DNA of 64,000 bases. It comes from Gemelliphila palaticanis. Lineage in GTDB: Bacteria > Bacillota > Bacilli > Staphylococcales > Gemellaceae. The stretch covers positions 1 through 64,000 of the forward strand of contig JACBYF010000003.1 in the NCBI GenBank assembly GCA_013415235.1, in the 5' to 3' direction. This document shows positions 11,627 through 20,809 of the stretch, piece by piece (position 1 is the stretch's first letter; each line of letters begins with the position of its first letter). The notes beneath the pieces were generated by a model that saw only the letters and a list, made by a program, of their open reading frames with translations, searched no databases and had not been told where the DNA came from. The translations under genes and the position numbers were made by a program.

Positions 11627-11661
11627 ATAATGGGCTGTTACAGTTTTATTGATAACTGTTA

Positions 11662-12519
11662 TTATTTAGACTGGCAATGTGGACAAAAATGGGTAGCTCT
11701 TGTCTTAATAGTTATATTTTCTGTTTTGTGTCCCTTTGGACAAATCTTCTTCCCGTATATTTGTAGAAAATTTTGCATATTCCCTTCTCCACCATCACTA
11801 TGTACAAAATCAGATATTGTAGATCCTCCTTGTTTAATACTAAACTCTAGTGTTTCCACTAAAGAATTGAATATTCTAGTCTTAGTTTCAACATCTAGTT
11901 CACTAGCTAGCAACTCTGGATGTATTTTTTCTTTATATAAAACTTCACAAGCATATATGTTTCCACAACCACAAAATACATTTCCTTCTAATAATAATCC
12001 TTTTATTTTTTGATCTCTATATTTTTTGGAATCTAGTTTTTCTAAAAAGTAATCTAAACTATTTTCTTCAAATGGTTCTGGTGCTAATCTTATAAATGGG
12101 TCAAACTTATCTTTATCTTCTACATATCTAAGTTCTCCAAATCTTCTAATATCACTATATACTAACTTCTCACCTGTATTTAACTCAAATATGACATGTT
12201 TGTGCTTAAAATAATTTTTATTTTGTATATCTTCTAGTTTTTCTACTACAAAATATGCACCAGTCATACCAAAGTGAGTTATCATATAACCTTTATCTAA
12301 TTCAAAATAAACATATTTACCTCTGCGTTCAAGGTTTAATATTGTTTTTCCTATTATATTTTTTCTAAATTTTTCTAAGTCATCTTTTACTAATGCTAAT
12401 TTTCCTAATTTGTGAGATTCTTCTACAATATTAGAAAATTTTATATCTATTATTTTTTTATTTAAAACATTAGGTTTTAATCCTATTTTTATATTTTCAA
12501 CTTCTGGTAGTTCAGGCAT
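11662..12519 (-). CDS. mutM: Formamidopyrimidine-DNA glycosylase
   Basis: 285 residues. The enzyme excises 8-oxoguanine and other oxidised purines and cleaves the abasic site. The N-terminus MPELPEVENI supplies the catalytic Pro2 and Glu3, and the C-terminal zinc finger has its cysteines in FCGCGN-CPKGH-CPHCQ order (the last two pairs are the Zn ligands). The ATG start has AGGAGGA upstream. It appears monocistronic; no polA or coaE is adjacent. Confidence 0.96.
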   Translation of the reverse strand: MPELPEVENIKIGLKPNVLNKKIIDIKFSNIVEESHKLGKLALVKDDLEKFRKNIIGKTILNLERRGKYVYFELDKGYMITHFGMTGAYFVVEKLEDIQNKNYFKHKHVIFELNTGEKLVYSDIRRFGELRYVEDKDKFDPFIRLAPEPFEENSLDYFLEKLDSKKYRDQKIKGLLLEGNVFCGCGNIYACEVLYKEKIHPELLASELDVETKTRIFNSLVETLEFSIKQGGSTISDFVHSDGGEGNMQNFLQIYGKKICPKGHKTENITIKTRATHFCPHCQSK

Positions 12520-12565
12520 TACAAATCCTCCTATTTATATTTTCTTTTATTATAACATAGTAAAA

Positions 12566-12670
12566 TAAAAATAAGACTACTGTAGCATTAGATTTATGAT
12601 GACCTCAAATGTTGGACAAACCAACTGGAGGGGTTCATAACATTTTATATGTTACACTAGCCTTATTTAT
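12566..12670. repeat. About 105-bp palindromic element (MITE-like)
   Basis: Outer arms AATAAGACTACTGTAGCA (from 12569) and its inverted partner AATAAGGCTAGTGTAACA (read from about 12667 on the minus strand) match at 15 of 18 positions. The inside holds an imperfect pairing of ATGACCTC with GAGGGGTTCAT and a central GTTGG-ACAAA-CCAAC hairpin. It fills the gap between mutM and the Cys-rich gene and may also terminate the latter. It has no coding content. I found no second copy in the window. Confidence 0.5.
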
Positions 12671-12678
12671 ATAGTATA

Positions 12679-12825
12679 TTAATTGCGACATTCACATCCA
12701 CAATCTTTTTTCTTATCGTGGCACCCACACCCACAATTTTCTTTGCATTTGCAGTTTCCTTCTTTGCAATTACCACATTTGCAATTATCTAAAGCCTCTT
12801 TGCAGCCACAGTTACATTTTTCCAT
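12679..12825 (-). CDS. Cys-rich metallothionein-like peptide
   Basis: A 48-residue frame, too short for ordinary gene calling, with 14 cysteines mostly as CxC: CNCGC at 4-8, CKCGNC at 15-20, CKC at 25-27, CGCGC at 31-35 and CGCEC at 42-46, plus one His at 36. There are no aromatic residues and many Lys. This composition is that of a metallothionein, binding Zn, Cd or Cu(I) in thiolate clusters. The start is ATG with AAGGGG eight bases upstream, and a promoter with a palindrome over its -10 lies before it. I cannot assign it to a named metallothionein family by eye; an internal ORF of chance composition is unlikely given the regular CxC spacing. Confidence 0.72.
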   Translation of the reverse strand: MEKCNCGCKEALDNCKCGNCKEGNCKCKENCGCGCHDKKKDCGCECRN

Positions 12826-12861
12826 TTTAAACACCCCTTAGTATATTTAATATTGTTTTAC

Positions 12862-12896
12862 GATTTAATTTTAAATCACTATAAATATAAAGTCAA
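12862..12896 (-). promoter_or_regulatory. Promoter and palindrome upstream of the Cys-rich gene
   Basis: On the minus strand, TTGACT (12891-12896) and TAAAAT (12868-12873) are 17 bases apart. The palindrome GATTTAA-TT-TTAAATC (12862-12877) covers the -10, a position suited to a repressor such as a metal sensor. The operator role is inferred. Confidence 0.45.
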
Positions 12897-12919
12897 TACT
12901 AGCAACGTTTAAAGGAATT

Positions 12920-12960
12920 ATTACGATTTAAAGTTAATTAAAACATTACTAAATCGTAAT
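12920..12960 (-). terminator. Possible terminator of the SGNH hydrolase gene
   Basis: ATTACGATTT (12920-12929) pairs exactly with AAATCGTAAT (12951-12960), 10 bases past the stop. No clear T-run follows, so it may be weak. Confidence 0.4.
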
Positions 12961-12970
12961 GATTATTATT

Positions 12971-13594
12971 TTATTCCATTATATTTTTTATATTTTTTTC
13001 TAAAATATTAGCTAATAAATTATGCTCTTTTTCTGTTAAGTGTATGCAATCAAAGCTATCAGTTTCTATATATTTATTCGTATTAATAACATAAACATCT
13101 GGATTTGATTCATAAGTAAATTTTTCTATTTTTCTATTAAAAGATAGACATTTGTCATAACTAGTTTTATCAAAATCTCCAAAAACTATTCCTCTATTTA
13201 ATATGTCCTTATTAATGGTTGGTGGCGTTACAAAAAATATAAATGGTTCATAGCCAAGATTACTTACATAATATTCTTTTGTATAGTTAAATATTTTATT
13301 TATTTCTTCTATAATATTTTCTACAGTTTTATTTTCACTAATACTGAAGTCATTTGTTCCTAGCATAAATAGTACTAAATCTACTTTATTATGTTTTAAT
13401 AGTATTTTTTCTAGTGTATGACTTAAAGAGAGATTTTTCCTACCTTTATCCATAGAATAAATATATCTACCATTAAGGCCTTCTTCTAATATTTCATATT
13501 TTTTGTTTAATATTTTTGTCCATCTTTGTTCTGTTCTTTTCCCATTTGGCAAATAACCCCAAGTATTGCTATCACCAATACATAAAACTCTCAT
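12971..13594 (-). CDS. SGNH/GDSL-family hydrolase
   Basis: 207 residues, likely a cytoplasmic esterase or deacylase; no signal peptide is visible. The block I motif GDSNTWG gives the nucleophile Ser9, the block III motif LGTND gives the oxyanion Asn, and DCIHLT near the C-terminus gives the Asp-x-x-His pair, so the catalytic set is complete. It resembles arylesterase-like SGNH hydrolases, but the natural substrate cannot be told from sequence. The ATG start has TAGGAGA upstream. It is a single gene between tig and the Cys-rich gene. Confidence 0.88.
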   Translation of the reverse strand: MRVLCIGDSNTWGYLPNGKRTEQRWTKILNKKYEILEEGLNGRYIYSMDKGRKNLSLSHTLEKILLKHNKVDLVLFMLGTNDFSISENKTVENIIEEINKIFNYTKEYYVSNLGYEPFIFFVTPPTINKDILNRGIVFGDFDKTSYDKCLSFNRKIEKFTYESNPDVYVINTNKYIETDSFDCIHLTEKEHNLLANILEKNIKNIME

Positions 13595-13611
13595 AAAATT
13601 CTCCTATTAAA

Positions 13612-13663
13612 AAAAGAAGTTGAATATGTTTCTTTTTAAGAAAAATTGTATTCAACTTCTTTT
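13612..13663 (-). terminator. Terminator of tig
   Basis: AAAAGAAGTTGAATA (13612-13626) pairs exactly with TATTCAACTTCTTTT (13649-13663), immediately after the tig stop. T-rich on the minus strand. Confidence 0.85.
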
Positions 13664-13670
13664 AATTTAA

Positions 13671-14945
13671 TTATTTGTTATTTTCGTTTAAGAATTCAAC
13701 AGTTTTCTTGATTATTAATTCTGACTTAATATCAAAGTTTGATCCTAAGTTTTTCTTAACATCTTCTGCTGTCATTGAGTAAGCATCAGCTAAAGTGTTT
13801 ATTTCTTTATTTACATCTTCTTCTGTTACTTCAATATTTTCTACTTTAGAAACTTCATCTAAAACAAATGATGTTTTAATTTTTCTTTCAGCATCATCAC
13901 GCATTTCTGCTTTTAATTCATCTGATTTTTTACCAGTAAATTGTTCATATAATTCTACTGATAATCCTTGTCTTTCTAGGTTTGATTTGAAGTTTGAGTA
14001 CATTCCTTCTACTTCTTGATCAACTAGTTTAGCTGGAACATTTATTTTTGCATTTTCTACTACTTTTGTTAAAACTGCATCAGAGTATGCTTTTTCTGCT
14101 AATTCTTCTTTTTCTTTTGTAATTTCTTCTTTTAATTTAGCTTTGTATTCTGCTACAGTAGAAGCTGATTCTTTAGTTAAGTCTTTTACGAATTCATCTG
14201 TTAATTCTGGTAATTGTTTTTCTTTTACATCATGAATTGTTACTTCAAATTTAGCATCTTTTCCTGCTAATTCTGATACTTGGTATTCTTCTGGGAATTT
14301 AACATTTACTTCTACGTCTGCAGGAGCAACCTTACCTACTAATTGGTCTTCAAAACCTGGAATGAATGAGTTAGACCCTAATTCTAATTCGTATCCTTTA
14401 GCTTCTCCTCCGTCAAACGCTACACCATCAACATATCCTTTAAAGTCGATTACTACGATATCTCCTTTAGCTGATTCTGTTTCTTTAATAGCCCATTCAG
14501 CTTGACGTGATAATATTTGTTCTATTCTTGTATCTACATCTGCGTCTGTTACTTCTACAGTTTCTTTTTCTACAGAAAGATTTTTGTACTCTCCTAATTC
14601 AACATTTGGACGTACTGTTACAGTAGCTTCAAATACTACTCCTTCTTCTTTGCTAATAGTTTTTACATCTATTTCTGGTAATGCTAATGGATTTAATTCT
14701 AATTCTTCAACTGCTTTTTGGTATGCAGGTGGTAATAAGTAATCTACTGCATCTTGGTAAAGTGATTCTTCTCCATACATTTTGTTGAATACTGCTTTTG
14801 GTAATTTACCTTTTCTAAATCCTGGTGCATTAACTCTTTTTACTACTTTTTTGAAAGCTGCATCTAGCGCTTTGTTAAATTCTTCTTTAGTTGAAGAAAA
14901 TGAAATAACTATTTGTCCATCTTCTTTTCTTAAAATTTCTGCCAT
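13671..14945 (-). CDS. tig: Trigger factor
   Basis: 424 residues. It is the ribosome-bound chaperone and peptidyl-prolyl isomerase that meets nascent chains. The ribosome-binding signature GFRKGKLPK is near residue 41, the FKBP-like domain follows (about 155-240, starting KGDIVVIDFKGYVDG), then the helical C-terminal chaperone arms. The ATG start has GGAGGA upstream. A short hairpin (TTTCAGT / ACTGAAA, 14983-15001) lies in the leader region. It is not followed by clpX here, unlike in Bacillus. Confidence 0.96.
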   Translation of the reverse strand: MAEILRKEDGQIVISFSSTKEEFNKALDAAFKKVVKRVNAPGFRKGKLPKAVFNKMYGEESLYQDAVDYLLPPAYQKAVEELELNPLALPEIDVKTISKEEGVVFEATVTVRPNVELGEYKNLSVEKETVEVTDADVDTRIEQILSRQAEWAIKETESAKGDIVVIDFKGYVDGVAFDGGEAKGYELELGSNSFIPGFEDQLVGKVAPADVEVNVKFPEEYQVSELAGKDAKFEVTIHDVKEKQLPELTDEFVKDLTKESASTVAEYKAKLKEEITKEKEELAEKAYSDAVLTKVVENAKINVPAKLVDQEVEGMYSNFKSNLERQGLSVELYEQFTGKKSDELKAEMRDDAERKIKTSFVLDEVSKVENIEVTEEDVNKEINTLADAYSMTAEDVKKNLGSNFDIKSELIIKKTVEFLNENNK

Positions 14946-15155
14946 ATTAATGGGTCCTCCGAATATTTTTCTTCAATATATATTTCAGTAAAACACTGAA
15001 AACTCTGGATTTATTATATATTATATATATTAAAAAGTCAATTACAATAACGTTTTTTATAAGAAAATAGAGCAATAATATCTATATAAACTAATTGATA
15101 TAACGAATAATTTAATCTATAATTATAATGTATATTATATGAAAGGATTTGAATA

Positions 15156-17318
15156 ATGAACTTTTTACTAGTTGTTTCACTTATTGGATTAGTAGTTTTT
15201 GGAACTATTTTAAATAATAGATTCCCTAAAATTCCTGCATCATTATTTCAAGTTTTATTAGGAGCGTTGTTCGCTATTGCGAGTTTTACTCCTAACTTTG
15301 AGTTTGATACAGGTATATTTATGACATTCATTATAGCGCCTTTACTTTTTAGTGATGGTTTTAAGCTATCGCGAAGTAAATTTTGGCTTTATAAAACTCC
15401 TATATTTTTAATGGCTATCCTTTTAGTTTTAGTCACTGTAATTTTTGTAGGATTAGTAATTAAAGTATTACTTCCTGCGATACCTTTATCTGCAGCATTT
15501 GCTTTGGCTGCTATACTATCTCCTACAGATGCTATTGCTGTAAAATCTATAACAAAAGGTATGAAACTTCCTAAAGGACTTATGGATATTTTAGAAGGTG
15601 AATCTTTACTTAATGATGCTGCCGGGCTAGTTTCGTTTAAAATAGCATTAGCAGCTGTTTTAACAGGTACATTTTCTTTATCTCAAGCATCTAAAGATTT
15701 TGTAATAGTGGCGATTGGTGGTGCTTTAGCTGGAGTAATTTTAGGTCTTATACTACTAAAAGCAAAAAGTATTTTTATTAGACTAGTAGGAAATGAATCT
15801 AGTGCTATTGTTATTTTTGTTTTTATTACACCGATAATAGTATATATAATTTCAGATACCTTTTTAAATGTTTCTGGTATAGTAGCTGTTATAGCAACAA
15901 GTATTCTTTTTAATTTAGAAAAAGATGTTCTACAGCAAAATAATATTAATAGTGAGTCTTCTTTATTAATAGAAAGTAATGAAACTACTATAGGATACAC
16001 TTTAAATGGGTTTGTTTTTGTGTTTTTAGGTTATTTGTTACCTAGTATTTTTGTGAATATGTATGAGTATAAGGAATTAACTATAAGGTTAGCACTGTTT
16101 TATGTAGTTATTATTACTCTATCAATGATGGTGACTAGGTATTTCTTCGTATACTTTTTCTACAAAAAATTTCAAGTACATACCTTTGTATCTTTTCAAA
16201 AAATGGCAAGAGCTTTGTATGAAAGAAAATTAGATACTGGTGATTACTCAAAAAAACAATATTCTGCAATAGCTTCTCTTAGTGGTATTCATGGTACTAT
16301 TACGTTAGCTACAGCTATACTTATCCCTGAATTTTTACCTAACGGTGATGTGTTCCCACTTAGAAATACAATTTTATTTATTGCAAGTTGTGTTGTAATT
16401 TTGAGTATGATAATAGGTTCTATATTTTTACCTATATGTGTAAAATCACCAAAAGTAGAATATCCTGAAGCTAATAAAATTAGAAATAAAGTTATCCACG
16501 AAACTTTAAAGGAAATTATTTCTAACCATAAGCCTTATATTCCAACTCTAAAAAATGATAATGCAGAAGATATAATGAGAAAAAAACAATTAGCTTATGC
16601 TATGGTAGTAAAAAAATTACAAGAACAAGAAATTTATTATAAAGAAGAAAAAGAAAGAACTTTAATTTTAAAAGATATAAAAAATATATTTAAAGAACTT
16701 CAAGTAGTAGAAAATAGCTATATTAATTCTTTAAGAACAGATGATAATATAAATGAATTTGTTATAAAAATTTTACAAATTAGAAAATTACGTAGAGATA
16801 AACTTATAACATATTCTTTAGTAAGTCACATTTTATTACAAGCAAAGTTAGCTAAAATAGAATCTTACTACAAGAAAATAATTACTAAAGCATTTATAAA
16901 AAATAAGAAAATTTCACTTAAAAATGCTAATTCTAAAGAAATTGATGAAGAAAAATCTAGAAAAATGCGTTCTGAAGTATCCCAAAAATTATTTAACAAT
17001 TTCTTACCAACAGTAGAAAAGTTCACTCAAATATCTTATGATTTCCTCGATGAATCGAAAGGGAATTATCATCCAGAAGCAATAAATTTTGTACAAAATA
17101 CTGTAAGAAATTTTGCCGATGTATTATTTGTTAGGTTTGTAAATGATCCTACTAGTTATAAGTATGAGTACGATGAGCTTAATATGGAGGTTATTCAGCT
17201 ACAAAAGTATAGAATTATGACTATGAAAAAACTAAGACATATAAGTAAATCTGATGCTGATACAATTCTTAGAGATCTAAATTATTCAGAATCATTATTA
17301 TTTGTAAATAGCGAATAA
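15156..17318 (+). CDS. CPA1-family sodium/proton antiporter
   Basis: 720 residues. An integral membrane antiporter that likely expels Na+ or K+ in exchange for H+. The N-terminal part (about 1-430) has twelve or so membrane segments with the family ion-binding motifs SPTDA (122-126) and GESLLNDA (Asn153-Asp154). About 290 residues of charged, helical cytoplasmic tail follow, typical of NhaP/NhaK-like regulators of activity. The ATG start has AAAGGAT upstream. It converges on the EamA gene, with a shared terminator. Confidence 0.9.
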   Translation: MNFLLVVSLIGLVVFGTILNNRFPKIPASLFQVLLGALFAIASFTPNFEFDTGIFMTFIIAPLLFSDGFKLSRSKFWLYKTPIFLMAILLVLVTVIFVGLVIKVLLPAIPLSAAFALAAILSPTDAIAVKSITKGMKLPKGLMDILEGESLLNDAAGLVSFKIALAAVLTGTFSLSQASKDFVIVAIGGALAGVILGLILLKAKSIFIRLVGNESSAIVIFVFITPIIVYIISDTFLNVSGIVAVIATSILFNLEKDVLQQNNINSESSLLIESNETTIGYTLNGFVFVFLGYLLPSIFVNMYEYKELTIRLALFYVVIITLSMMVTRYFFVYFFYKKFQVHTFVSFQKMARALYERKLDTGDYSKKQYSAIASLSGIHGTITLATAILIPEFLPNGDVFPLRNTILFIASCVVILSMIIGSIFLPICVKSPKVEYPEANKIRNKVIHETLKEIISNHKPYIPTLKNDNAEDIMRKKQLAYAMVVKKLQEQEIYYKEEKERTLILKDIKNIFKELQVVENSYINSLRTDDNINEFVIKILQIRKLRRDKLITYSLVSHILLQAKLAKIESYYKKIITKAFIKNKKISLKNANSKEIDEEKSRKMRSEVSQKLFNNFLPTVEKFTQISYDFLDESKGNYHPEAINFVQNTVRNFADVLFVRFVNDPTSYKYEYDELNMEVIQLQKYRIMTMKKLRHISKSDADTILRDLNYSESLLFVNSE

Positions 17319-17322
17319 AATA

Positions 17323-17369
17323 AAAAACAGTTAGATTAAACTAATATTAATTAGTATCTAACTGTTTTT
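17323..17369. terminator. Bidirectional terminator between convergent genes
   Basis: AAAAACAGTTAGAT (17323-17336) pairs exactly with ATCTAACTGTTTTT (17356-17369), with an A-run on one side and a T-run on the other. It serves the antiporter gene and the operon ending in the EamA gene. Confidence 0.9.
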
Positions 17370-17387
17370 ATGTTATTAATAGTAAAT

Positions 17388-18275
17388 TTATCTTCTATTT
17401 AGCAACAATACAGCGAAAAGTATTATGGCTGATCCTAATATGTCATAAAAACTAAAATGTGTGCCTATTAATAGCATAGAGAATATAATAGCCGCTATAG
17501 GCTCGACACATGCTATTATACTTCCTCTAACAGCACCTATCAAAGTTACTCCTTGCAAATAAAGTGTAAATGATACTATCGTACCTATTATGACAACTCC
17601 CAACATACAAATTAAATCAACCAAGTTAAAGTTATTAGGTATGTAAAAACTTTTGGTTGCTATTTGAACTACTATTCCTGATAAAAATAAACCCCAACCT
17701 ACTGTAAGCATAGAACCAAATTTTTTTATTAAATCTATAGATAAAACGTTGTATATAGTTAAACCTAGAGCAGAAAATAATCCCCAAAATAGACCTTCTT
17801 TAGATATTATTAATGAATCAAATTTCAGATGTGTAGATATTAAAATAATACCTAATAAAGAAAATACTATTGCTAAAAATTCATTTAATTTTGGTAATTT
17901 TCTTTTTATTATACAGTAATAAACCATAATCATTGTAGGTCCTAAATATTGTAAAACTGTTGCTGTTCCTGCATTAGTATATTTTATAGCTAAAAAATAT
18001 GTTGCTTGACATATTACTAAACCTAAAAATGCAAAGTTTACCAGTTTAAAAATATCTTTTTTTGCTTTAAAAACATTAAAAACTTCTTTATTTTGTTTAA
18101 AATACAAAAATAATATCATAAATAATCCCGAGTAAAAAAGTCTATTGCTTATTACCCATAAAGAATCTATTTTTGATACATTTAACAGATATTCCCCGAG
18201 TACTCCTGAAATACCCCAACATATAGCTCCTAAAAAAGTAAGTATTACTCCTTTGGCATAGTTATTTATTTTCAT
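17388..18275 (-). CDS. EamA/DMT-family transporter
   Basis: 295 residues with about ten hydrophobic segments arranged as two EamA repeats (about 1-140 and 160-295), as in drug/metabolite exporters. The motif FLGAICWGISGVLGEY opens repeat 1 and IACVEPIAAIIFSMLLIG is the conserved end of repeat 2. It begins 6 bases after the MenF-like gene and is therefore the last gene of that operon. The substrate is unknown; the context suggests a small molecule connected with the two upstream proteins, but this is inference. Confidence 0.88.
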   Translation of the reverse strand: MKINNYAKGVILTFLGAICWGISGVLGEYLLNVSKIDSLWVISNRLFYSGLFMILFLYFKQNKEVFNVFKAKKDIFKLVNFAFLGLVICQATYFLAIKYTNAGTATVLQYLGPTMIMVYYCIIKRKLPKLNEFLAIVFSLLGIILISTHLKFDSLIISKEGLFWGLFSALGLTIYNVLSIDLIKKFGSMLTVGWGLFLSGIVVQIATKSFYIPNNFNLVDLICMLGVVIIGTIVSFTLYLQGVTLIGAVRGSIIACVEPIAAIIFSMLLIGTHFSFYDILGSAIILFAVLLLNRR

Positions 18276-18281
18276 AACATT

Positions 18282-19637
18282 CTAAATTTCTTCCTTATTT
18301 TTTTTAAATAAACGTAAGTTTTTTTCTACTAATAAATTGCTATTATTTATTATTGCATCATAATTATAGTGTTCATCAACCATTATGGTAGTAAACATAG
18401 TTATTATATTTTCAAAAGATACCATCATATTACCACATGTATAAAAATTAGCATCTAAATCGCTATTAATATAGCCAACAGGAGAATACCAAAATCCATA
18501 TCCTAAATTTTCTTTTTCTTCTAAAAATAATTTTGTTTTCTCATAAGGATAGCCTTTTATTATATCCATAGGGTATAGTAGGCTAAGTATTTTTAATGAT
18601 TTTATGTTATCATCACTACTTGTTTTGAAAACAGAATAAATATCTATATTTCTTCCAACTAACTTTTTATCTTTGTATGAATCAAAGTTTAATTTTGTGA
18701 TTGATTTCATTTTTGATATATATTCTTGCTCTAAATCTATTTCGTTAAAATCTATATATTTTACACCATTAAATAAATTCTCTTTTTGAATGTATATGTA
18801 TGAGTATATATCTTTATTTTCTTTAGTATAAGAAATTAACGGATTACTAGTTATAAATATACTCTTTCTTGATTCAAATGCAATGAAGTAAAGATTTTTA
18901 TTCATAAAGTATTTTACTACTGCAGCTAAATACATATTCTTTTCTAATAACAACTGATTTTTTCTAGATAACGATATTCTTTTAAAGCCACCTTGGTTAA
19001 TTTCTTCTAAAGATAATCTTATGTTTTCTTGCCAAACGTCAGGATATATTTCTCTAACTTTTTCGATTATAGGATCTTCTAGCTCTATTTGTGAAAAATC
19101 ATCTAATTTTAAAAGAAATTCTGTTTTTTCTTTCCATACAGATATGAAATCTTGATTTTTTTTCAATTTAAAGAACAAAGTAAATTCTATAAATTCATCA
19201 AGAAAAACAGCTAAAATACTAGGAATAAAGAACATAGTATCACTAAAATCTATCCATTCTTGATATTTTTTATTTTGACCGTTAGATACTCCTCCGTATA
19301 TTCCAAAATAGTTGTCAGAAAGTTTATCTATTTCTACATCTGTAGTTTGATTTACTAAACTTTGAAATTCTTCCAAAATACTTGTATTATCATAATTCGT
19401 TAAAAAATCGTTAGAATCTAGGTTCCATGTATATTCATGACCTATTCCTATCATAACGCCTTTTTTATTAGGTGTTTTTATAGCAAATCTTTCTCCTTTT
19501 AAATGGGAGAATATTGTTAAAAAATCATAAGGAGTTATACTAGACTTGATTTTAAATTTTACTACTATTTTGTCTCCTATAACTATTTCACTAAAATCAT
19601 AATTAGTAATTCTTAAATAATCGTTAAAATTATTCAT
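18282..19637 (-). CDS. MenF/isochorismate synthase-like protein, catalytically degenerate
   Basis: 451 residues, the length of isochorismate synthases. The C-terminal half follows the chorismate-binding fold: RISLSRKNQL aligns with the KVVLAR strand, YPMDIIKGYP with the HPT-A-CG-P motif, FWYSPVGYINSD with the RG-YAG-VGW motif, and CGNMMVSFENIITMF with the GAGIV-S-P-E motif. Key residues differ: the base Lys appears as Arg, the motif His as Tyr, and the acidic Mg-binding residues of the last motif are missing. I infer a pseudoenzyme. The frame extends to a TTG at 19661, but the ATG at 19637 overlaps the previous stop (ATGAATAA), fitting translational coupling. No other menaquinone gene is nearby. 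Confidence 0.65.
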   Translation of the reverse strand: MNNFNDYLRITNYDFSEIVIGDKIVVKFKIKSSITPYDFLTIFSHLKGERFAIKTPNKKGVMIGIGHEYTWNLDSNDFLTNYDNTSILEEFQSLVNQTTDVEIDKLSDNYFGIYGGVSNGQNKKYQEWIDFSDTMFFIPSILAVFLDEFIEFTLFFKLKKNQDFISVWKEKTEFLLKLDDFSQIELEDPIIEKVREIYPDVWQENIRLSLEEINQGGFKRISLSRKNQLLLEKNMYLAAVVKYFMNKNLYFIAFESRKSIFITSNPLISYTKENKDIYSYIYIQKENLFNGVKYIDFNEIDLEQEYISKMKSITKLNFDSYKDKKLVGRNIDIYSVFKTSSDDNIKSLKILSLLYPMDIIKGYPYEKTKLFLEEKENLGYGFWYSPVGYINSDLDANFYTCGNMMVSFENIITMFTTIMVDEHYNYDAIINNSNLLVEKNLRLFKKNKEEI

Positions 19638-20430
19638 TTTCTTTATTACTTTCTCTCTCAATTTTTCTTAGCTTTTCAAGTTCTTCTCTTCTTTGTTTTT
19701 CTCTAATTAATTTATTAACTTCTTCTTCTGATTTATATCCTAATTCTTTATCAACAAATATAGTTATATTTTTATGTTTTTTTAGCACAGACAGAATGTT
19801 GTTGTTATCTTCATTGTCTTCAAATATTGTTTCAATATATTGTTTTTTATCTCTTCCTAGTGCTACTAAAAATATGTTTCTAGATTCTAATATATCATTA
19901 ATTCCAATATTAATAATTTTTTTATTACTTATTAAATTTGGTTCTTTAGCTTTTAAATATGTTAAATCTTTTTCTAACAAGTCACTGATGTTTATATTTT
20001 CATTAAGCTCTGAACTATCTTTATAATTTATAATTGTCCCATCGCTATTTAAAGTTAATATTATAACATCAATGGTATTTTCTTTTAATACTTCTCTATA
20101 GTTTTCTAAATCTTCTTCTTGTAAAACTTGAGGATAAAAAATATTTTCATAATCAACTCCTAGAGGTTTATAGATATTTTTTCTCATTATTCTTTTTATA
20201 CCTAATTCCTCTTCATTGTCTATATTAGCAAATTCTCTCTGACCTACAAATATTATATGGTTATATCTATATTTACCATTATTTTTTTCATCTATCATTC
20301 TTTTAGTAAATTGTGTATCCATTATCTTTTCAGGAAAAGATAATACTGCTCCATCCTCTATAAATCTTTCTAATTCATCATACATTTTGTTAAAAACTGC
20401 ATTTTCACTATTACATACTATGTATTTCAA
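19630..20430 (-). CDS. NagB-like (sugar-phosphate isomerase fold) protein, degenerate
   Basis: 266 residues. The C-terminal half parallels glucosamine-6-phosphate deaminase: VIILTLNSDGTIINYKDSS matches the GIG-NGHIGFNEPGTSF motif, and KIINIGINDILESRNIFLV matches KALTMGIQTILSSKRILLL. The catalytic His of NGHI is Thr here and the Asp of the NLDEY motif is absent, so deaminase activity is unlikely. A highly charged, probably helical tail (about 235-266) is added. The start is TTG with AGAGGT nine bases upstream. It is the first gene of an operon with the MenF-like and EamA genes. It might be a sugar-phosphate sensor; function unknown. Confidence 0.6.
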   Translation of the reverse strand: MKYIVCNSENAVFNKMYDELERFIEDGAVLSFPEKIMDTQFTKRMIDEKNNGKYRYNHIIFVGQREFANIDNEEELGIKRIMRKNIYKPLGVDYENIFYPQVLQEEDLENYREVLKENTIDVIILTLNSDGTIINYKDSSELNENINISDLLEKDLTYLKAKEPNLISNKKIINIGINDILESRNIFLVALGRDKKQYIETIFEDNEDNNNILSVLKKHKNITIFVDKELGYKSEEEVNKLIREKQRREELEKLRKIERESNKENE

Positions 20431-20738
20431 ATTATTTTACCTCTTATTTTTTTATAATATTCATTACAGATTATATCATATAAAATAAGATAATTCATAA
20501 TTATATTGTACTATTTATATAAAAAGGTAACTAAAGTATAATGAGAAATATAGCATATAATTGTAAAATAGTAATTTAGTATAATAATATTTTAAATAAT
20601 AATTTTAATAAATTAATTAAAATAAATAATTAGCAATTAATTATAAACAACATTGTCTTAAAGATTATTTAAAGTGTTTTGTTTATACAATACCAAGATT
20701 TGTAAATGCTTAATATAGTAGAAAAAACATTAAAAAAG

Positions 20739-20747
20739 TGCTATAAT
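20739..20747 (+). promoter_or_regulatory. Extended -10 promoter of the AlbA_2 gene
   Basis: TGCTATAAT fits an extended -10, about 63 bases before the ATG. No good -35 is visible, as is common for extended -10 promoters. The rest of 20431-20809 is AT-rich with no gene. Confidence 0.5.
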
Positions 20748-20809
20748 GTATTCGATAAAACACTGAACATTTATAAAAATATTCTTATTATAAATGAAAA
20801 GAGGTATAT

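Noticed and set aside
11639..11660. ACAGTT/AACTGT hairpin right after the mutM stop as a terminator
   Set aside because: Short 6-bp stem with no T-run; the larger repeat at 11544-11626 is the better candidate.
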